DNA from: Oscillospiraceae bacterium
GTDB taxonomy: Bacteria; Bacillota; Clostridia; Oscillospirales; Ruminococcaceae
Reading direction: 5' to 3'
Assembly: GCA_020024215.1 (NCBI GenBank)
Contig: JAHHUC010000067.1
Coordinates: 1-9,284, forward strand
Length of the DNA: 9,284 nucleotides
Below are positions 7,553 to 9,284 of the stretch, in pieces (the first letter of the stretch is position 1; every line of letters begins with the position of its first letter). Under the pieces are notes generated by a model. The model did no database searches. It saw nothing but the letters and a program-made list of their open reading frames with translations, and was not told the DNA's origin. Made by a program: the position numbers and the translations under genes.

Positions 7553-8450
7553 TCTGGAGGTTATAAACAAATGCGCCAAGGAGCCGGAAAAATTTGTGGC
7601 AAACTGCGAAAGAGATTACGACAGCCAGATAAATTCGGCTGTCAATGAAATAATCTACAACGGCTCAAAGGTGGTTATGCTGGCAGGGCCGTCCTCGTCG
7701 GGAAAAACCACCACGGCACATAAAATTTCAAAGTGCTTTTCGGAAAGGGGAATAAATGCCCCTGTTGTATCTCTGGATGATTTCTTTTTGGGCAAGGCAC
7801 ACTATAAAAGACTTCCGAACGGGCTTTTGGATATGGAATCAATAGACACATTGGACCTTAAGCTTATAAATGAGGTCTTTGCCCAGCTTACTGAAACAAA
7901 GGAGGCGGATTTTCCGCTTTTTGACTTTGAAAAAAGCTGCCGGAAAAAAGAGGTAAACCACATAGCTTTGTCAGAAAATGATGTGCTTGTGGTGGAGGGG
8001 CTGCACGCGCTCAATCCGCTGCTTACACAGAGCATAGATGCAAAGGAGGTTTACAGGGTGTATGTCTCCACCAGAACACAGTTTACCTGCAACGGCAAGG
8101 AGCTGCTTACACCAAAGGACAACCGACTTATCAGGAGAATAATAAGGGACCACAATTTCAGAAACAGACCTCCCAAAAAAACCTTGGAGGATTGGGTGAA
8201 TGTGCTCGACGGCGAGAAAAAATATATCTATGAATTCAGAGACAGCGCCGATTTCAAGATAGATTCCGCACTTAATTATGAGGGCTGCATATTCCATCAT
8301 TATATACTGCCCTTGGTGGATGAGCTTAAAAGCGACGATACACACGGCGGAAAAATACGCTGCATAGTTGAAACACTGGAGGCCTTTGACGATATTGATT
8401 TTTCTTATATCCCAAAGGATTCCCTCTTAAGAGAATTTATAGGAAAGTAG
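7515..8450 (+). CDS. Uridine kinase / phosphoribulokinase-family P-loop kinase
   Basis: A P-loop kinase related to uridine kinase and phosphoribulokinase, probably phosphorylating a nucleoside with ATP or GTP; exact substrate unknown. Counting from ATG 7515 (311 residues), it has Walker A GPSSSGKT (58-65), SLDDFF (86-91), a Walker B-like VVEGLHALNP (159-168), and an Arg-rich lid-type segment RLIRRIIRDHNFRNR (204-218). Many clostridial and Thermotoga relatives are about 550 residues with an N-terminal TGS/threonyl-tRNA-synthetase-like region; here only about 50 residues precede the P-loop core. A GTG at 7506 would add three residues. The gene overlaps hemZ by 38 nt in another frame, and the zinc-ribbon gene follows after 8 nt. 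Confidence 0.87.
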   Translation: MKTVLPTGNSHIDLEVINKCAKEPEKFVANCERDYDSQINSAVNEIIYNGSKVVMLAGPSSSGKTTTAHKISKCFSERGINAPVVSLDDFFLGKAHYKRLPNGLLDMESIDTLDLKLINEVFAQLTETKEADFPLFDFEKSCRKKEVNHIALSENDVLVVEGLHALNPLLTQSIDAKEVYRVYVSTRTQFTCNGKELLTPKDNRLIRRIIRDHNFRNRPPKKTLEDWVNVLDGEKKYIYEFRDSADFKIDSALNYEGCIFHHYILPLVDELKSDDTHGGKIRCIVETLEAFDDIDFSYIPKDSLLREFIGK

Positions 8451-8458
8451 GAGATGAA

Positions 8459-8818
8459 ATGACATTTTTTAGCCAGCTGGCAGAAAAAACAAAAAGCATC
8501 GCCGGCTCTGCCGGAAAAAAGACAGAAACCGCAGTTGAGCTTTCAAAGGCATCAATAAAATTGAATCAGCTGGAAAATCAGCTGAAAAAAACATTTGAGA
8601 GAATAGGCACACTGGTTTATGAGGAAAGTCAGGGCTTTGCCGACAACGGAGATTTGACCGAAATCTGCATAAAGGACGCCGCCTCCTTGGAGAGGGAAAT
8701 AAAAGAGATAAAGGAAAAAATAAAGTCCATGAAAGAAAAAAAGGTCTGCTCTGTGTGCGGACTTATGAATTCCAGCGAAAAGAATTATTGTGAAAACTGC
8801 GGAACTAAGCTTAATTAA
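8459..8818 (+). CDS. Small coiled-coil zinc-ribbon protein
   Basis: A hypothetical 119-residue protein of unknown function. Residues about 1-95 are helical and highly charged, with predicted coiled-coil stretches around 30-50 (LNQLENQLKKTFERIG) and 75-95 (lysine/glutamate rich). The C-terminus is a four-cysteine zinc ribbon: Cys97-x2-Cys100 and Cys111-x2-Cys114 in CSVCG...CENCG. There is no signal peptide or membrane segment. Helical N-terminus plus terminal zinc ribbon is a common layout among small uncharacterised clostridial proteins. Its ribosome site (AGGAGA, 8449-8454) overlaps the kinase stop codon, so it is the last gene of the operon, just before the terminator. Confidence 0.85.
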   Translation: MTFFSQLAEKTKSIAGSAGKKTETAVELSKASIKLNQLENQLKKTFERIGTLVYEESQGFADNGDLTEICIKDAASLEREIKEIKEKIKSMKEKKVCSVCGLMNSSEKNYCENCGTKLN

Positions 8819-8826
8819 AAAAATAT

Positions 8827-8867
8827 AAAAGGGCAGATGAAGATAAAAAATCACTCTGCCCTTTTTT
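8827..8867 (+). terminator. Strong intrinsic terminator
   Basis: Arms AAAAGGGCAGA (8827-8837) and TCTGCCCTTTT (8855-8865) pair perfectly over 11 bp, around a 17-nt A-rich loop; a further TGA/TCA pairing with a bulged C is possible. A run of six T (8862-8867) follows the GC core. The A-tract on the 5' side makes it potentially active in both directions. It lies 9 nt after the zinc-ribbon stop codon and immediately before the ribosome site of the next gene. Confidence 0.9.
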
Positions 8868-8883
8868 AAGGAGTTTTTAAAAC

Positions 8884-9063
8884 ATGAAGCCTGAGAAAAA
8901 ATTGGGACTGCTGATATTTTTTTATTTGACAGCAGGATTCCTGTTTTATATTTTGACAAATGAAAATAAGCTCTGCTTTTTTCTTTACAGACTGTCCTTT
9001 GGCATATTGCTTCTGCCTGTTTTGTATTTGGCATATAGGATTCTGGCAAAAAAATACAGCTAA
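8884..9063 (+). CDS. Small two-helix membrane protein, unknown function
   Basis: An open frame of 59 codons. The protein starts MKPEKKLGLLIFFYLTAGFL and ends YRILAKKYS. Two hydrophobic segments, about residues 7-24 and 38-54, are separated by a short polar loop (TNENK, 25-29). Lysine-rich ends at both termini suggest an N-in/C-in hairpin in the cytoplasmic membrane. AAGGAG (8868-8873) precedes the ATG by 10 nt, a good ribosome site, which is the main reason to believe the gene. No family is recognised. It lies behind a strong terminator with no clear promoter of its own, so expression may depend on readthrough. Confidence 0.65.
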   Translation: MKPEKKLGLLIFFYLTAGFLFYILTNENKLCFFLYRLSFGILLLPVLYLAYRILAKKYS

Positions 9064-9122
9064 GCTTGAAAACGAAAGAATAAAGAATTAAATAATGCGG
9101 TAATTAAAATAAAACAAGCTTA
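9061..9122. repeat. 8-bp inverted repeat after the membrane-protein gene
   Basis: TAAGCTTG (9061-9068, including the stop codon) and CAAGCTTA (9115-9122) are exact inverted copies about 46 nt apart, with TTGAAAA (9066-9072) and TTTTCAA (9131-9137) nearby. There is no T-tract, so it is not a standard terminator. The intervening sequence is very AT-rich and shows no gene. It may be chance in such a composition. Confidence 0.4.
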
Positions 9123-9143
9123 ATTATAAATTTTCAATCAGAA

Positions 9144-9174
9144 ATATATGCAGGAAGAAAAGTTCTGCATATAT
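9144..9174. repeat. Perfect 10-bp inverted repeat at the start of repeat copy F
   Basis: ATATATGCAG (9144-9153) and CTGCATATAT (9165-9174) pair perfectly around an 11-nt loop GAAGAAAAGTT. The loop is the beginning of repeat module 1, so the stem is specific to this copy. Confidence 0.65.
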
Positions 9175-9236
9175 CTGAATAGCCTGTGCGGATTAAAATT
9201 CTTTGCAAGCTTTCTTTTAAGAAAGCGGCGCTGCGC
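9150..9236. repeat. Downstream copy F of the upstream repeat family
   Basis: This copy shares GCAGGAAGAAAAGTT with unit A, then GCCTGTGCGGATTAAA (9182-9197) and the identical 18-bp hairpin GCTTTCTTTTAAGAAAGC (9209-9226), followed by GGCGC as in unit C. It lies in the same orientation as the 1-707 array, so the family brackets the gene run. The middle of module 1 is replaced by unrelated AT-rich sequence. Confidence 0.85.
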
Positions 9237-9283
9237 CAAAAGATTCTCCCTTTTTCTGCCGCAGGCAGCGGGAAAATCTTTTG
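9227..9283. repeat. Compound hairpin at window end
   Basis: A small palindrome GGCGCTGCGCC (9227-9237) runs into a longer one. CAAAAGATTCTCCC (9237-9250) pairs with GGGAAAATCTTTTG (9270-9283) with one mismatch, and inside it CTGCC (9256-9260) pairs with GGCAG (9264-9268) around GCA. It lacks a terminator T-tract within the window, though TTTT lies in the 3' arm. It probably belongs to the repeat family or to the next unit beyond the window. Confidence 0.75.
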
Positions 9284-9284
9284 C

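Noticed and set aside
8788..8816. Possible promoter (TTGTGA, 17 bp, TTAATT) for the small membrane-protein gene
   Set aside because: The -10 matches the consensus poorly, and transcripts would run straight into the terminator at 8827. Mentioned only as an option.
8552..9049. Reverse-strand frame spanning the zinc-ribbon gene, terminator and small membrane-protein gene
   Set aside because: It crosses the terminator hairpin and is antisense to two frames with good ribosome sites; no recognisable motif.

Overview
The window looks like chromosomal DNA from a low-GC Gram-positive bacterium of the class Clostridia. The evidence is AT-rich, AGA/AGG/ATA-rich coding sequence, strong purine-rich Shine-Dalgarno sites, and a stringent-response/tRNA-quality-control operon that starts in the Firmicutes order recJ, relA, dtd. 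Species cannot be named from the sequence.

Layout: positions 1-707 hold no credible gene. They are a mosaic of direct repeats: two near-identical 149-bp units, a shortened unit, an enlarged unit and a partial unit, with short hairpin modules inserted. A good sigma-A type promoter (718-746) follows. It drives a tightly packed run of seven plus-strand genes: recJ (single-strand DNA exonuclease), relA/rel (bifunctional (p)ppGpp synthetase/hydrolase), dtd (D-aminoacyl-tRNA deacylase), a glyoxalase II-like metallo-beta-lactamase hydrolase, hemZ (radical SAM coproporphyrinogen dehydrogenase-like), a P-loop uridine kinase/phosphoribulokinase-family kinase, and a small coiled-coil zinc-ribbon protein. 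Gaps run from a 38-nt overlap to 38 nt, so they are probably co-transcribed. A strong intrinsic terminator (8827-8867) ends the run. Its T-tract runs directly into the ribosome-binding site of a 59-codon two-helix membrane protein (8884-9063). From about 9144 to the window end a further copy of the upstream repeat family appears in the same orientation, followed by a long imperfect hairpin.

The genes fit a housekeeping/stress theme: DNA repair (RecJ), alarmone control (Rel), removal of D-amino acids from tRNA (Dtd), thioester or related hydrolysis (MBL) and haem-type radical chemistry (HemZ). The apt gene that lies between recJ and relA in Bacillus subtilis is absent here; the relA start codon abuts the recJ stop codon. 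I see no CRISPR array, phage, transposase or defence gene. The least explained material is the modular repeat family that brackets the operon, and the small membrane-protein gene placed immediately behind a terminator.
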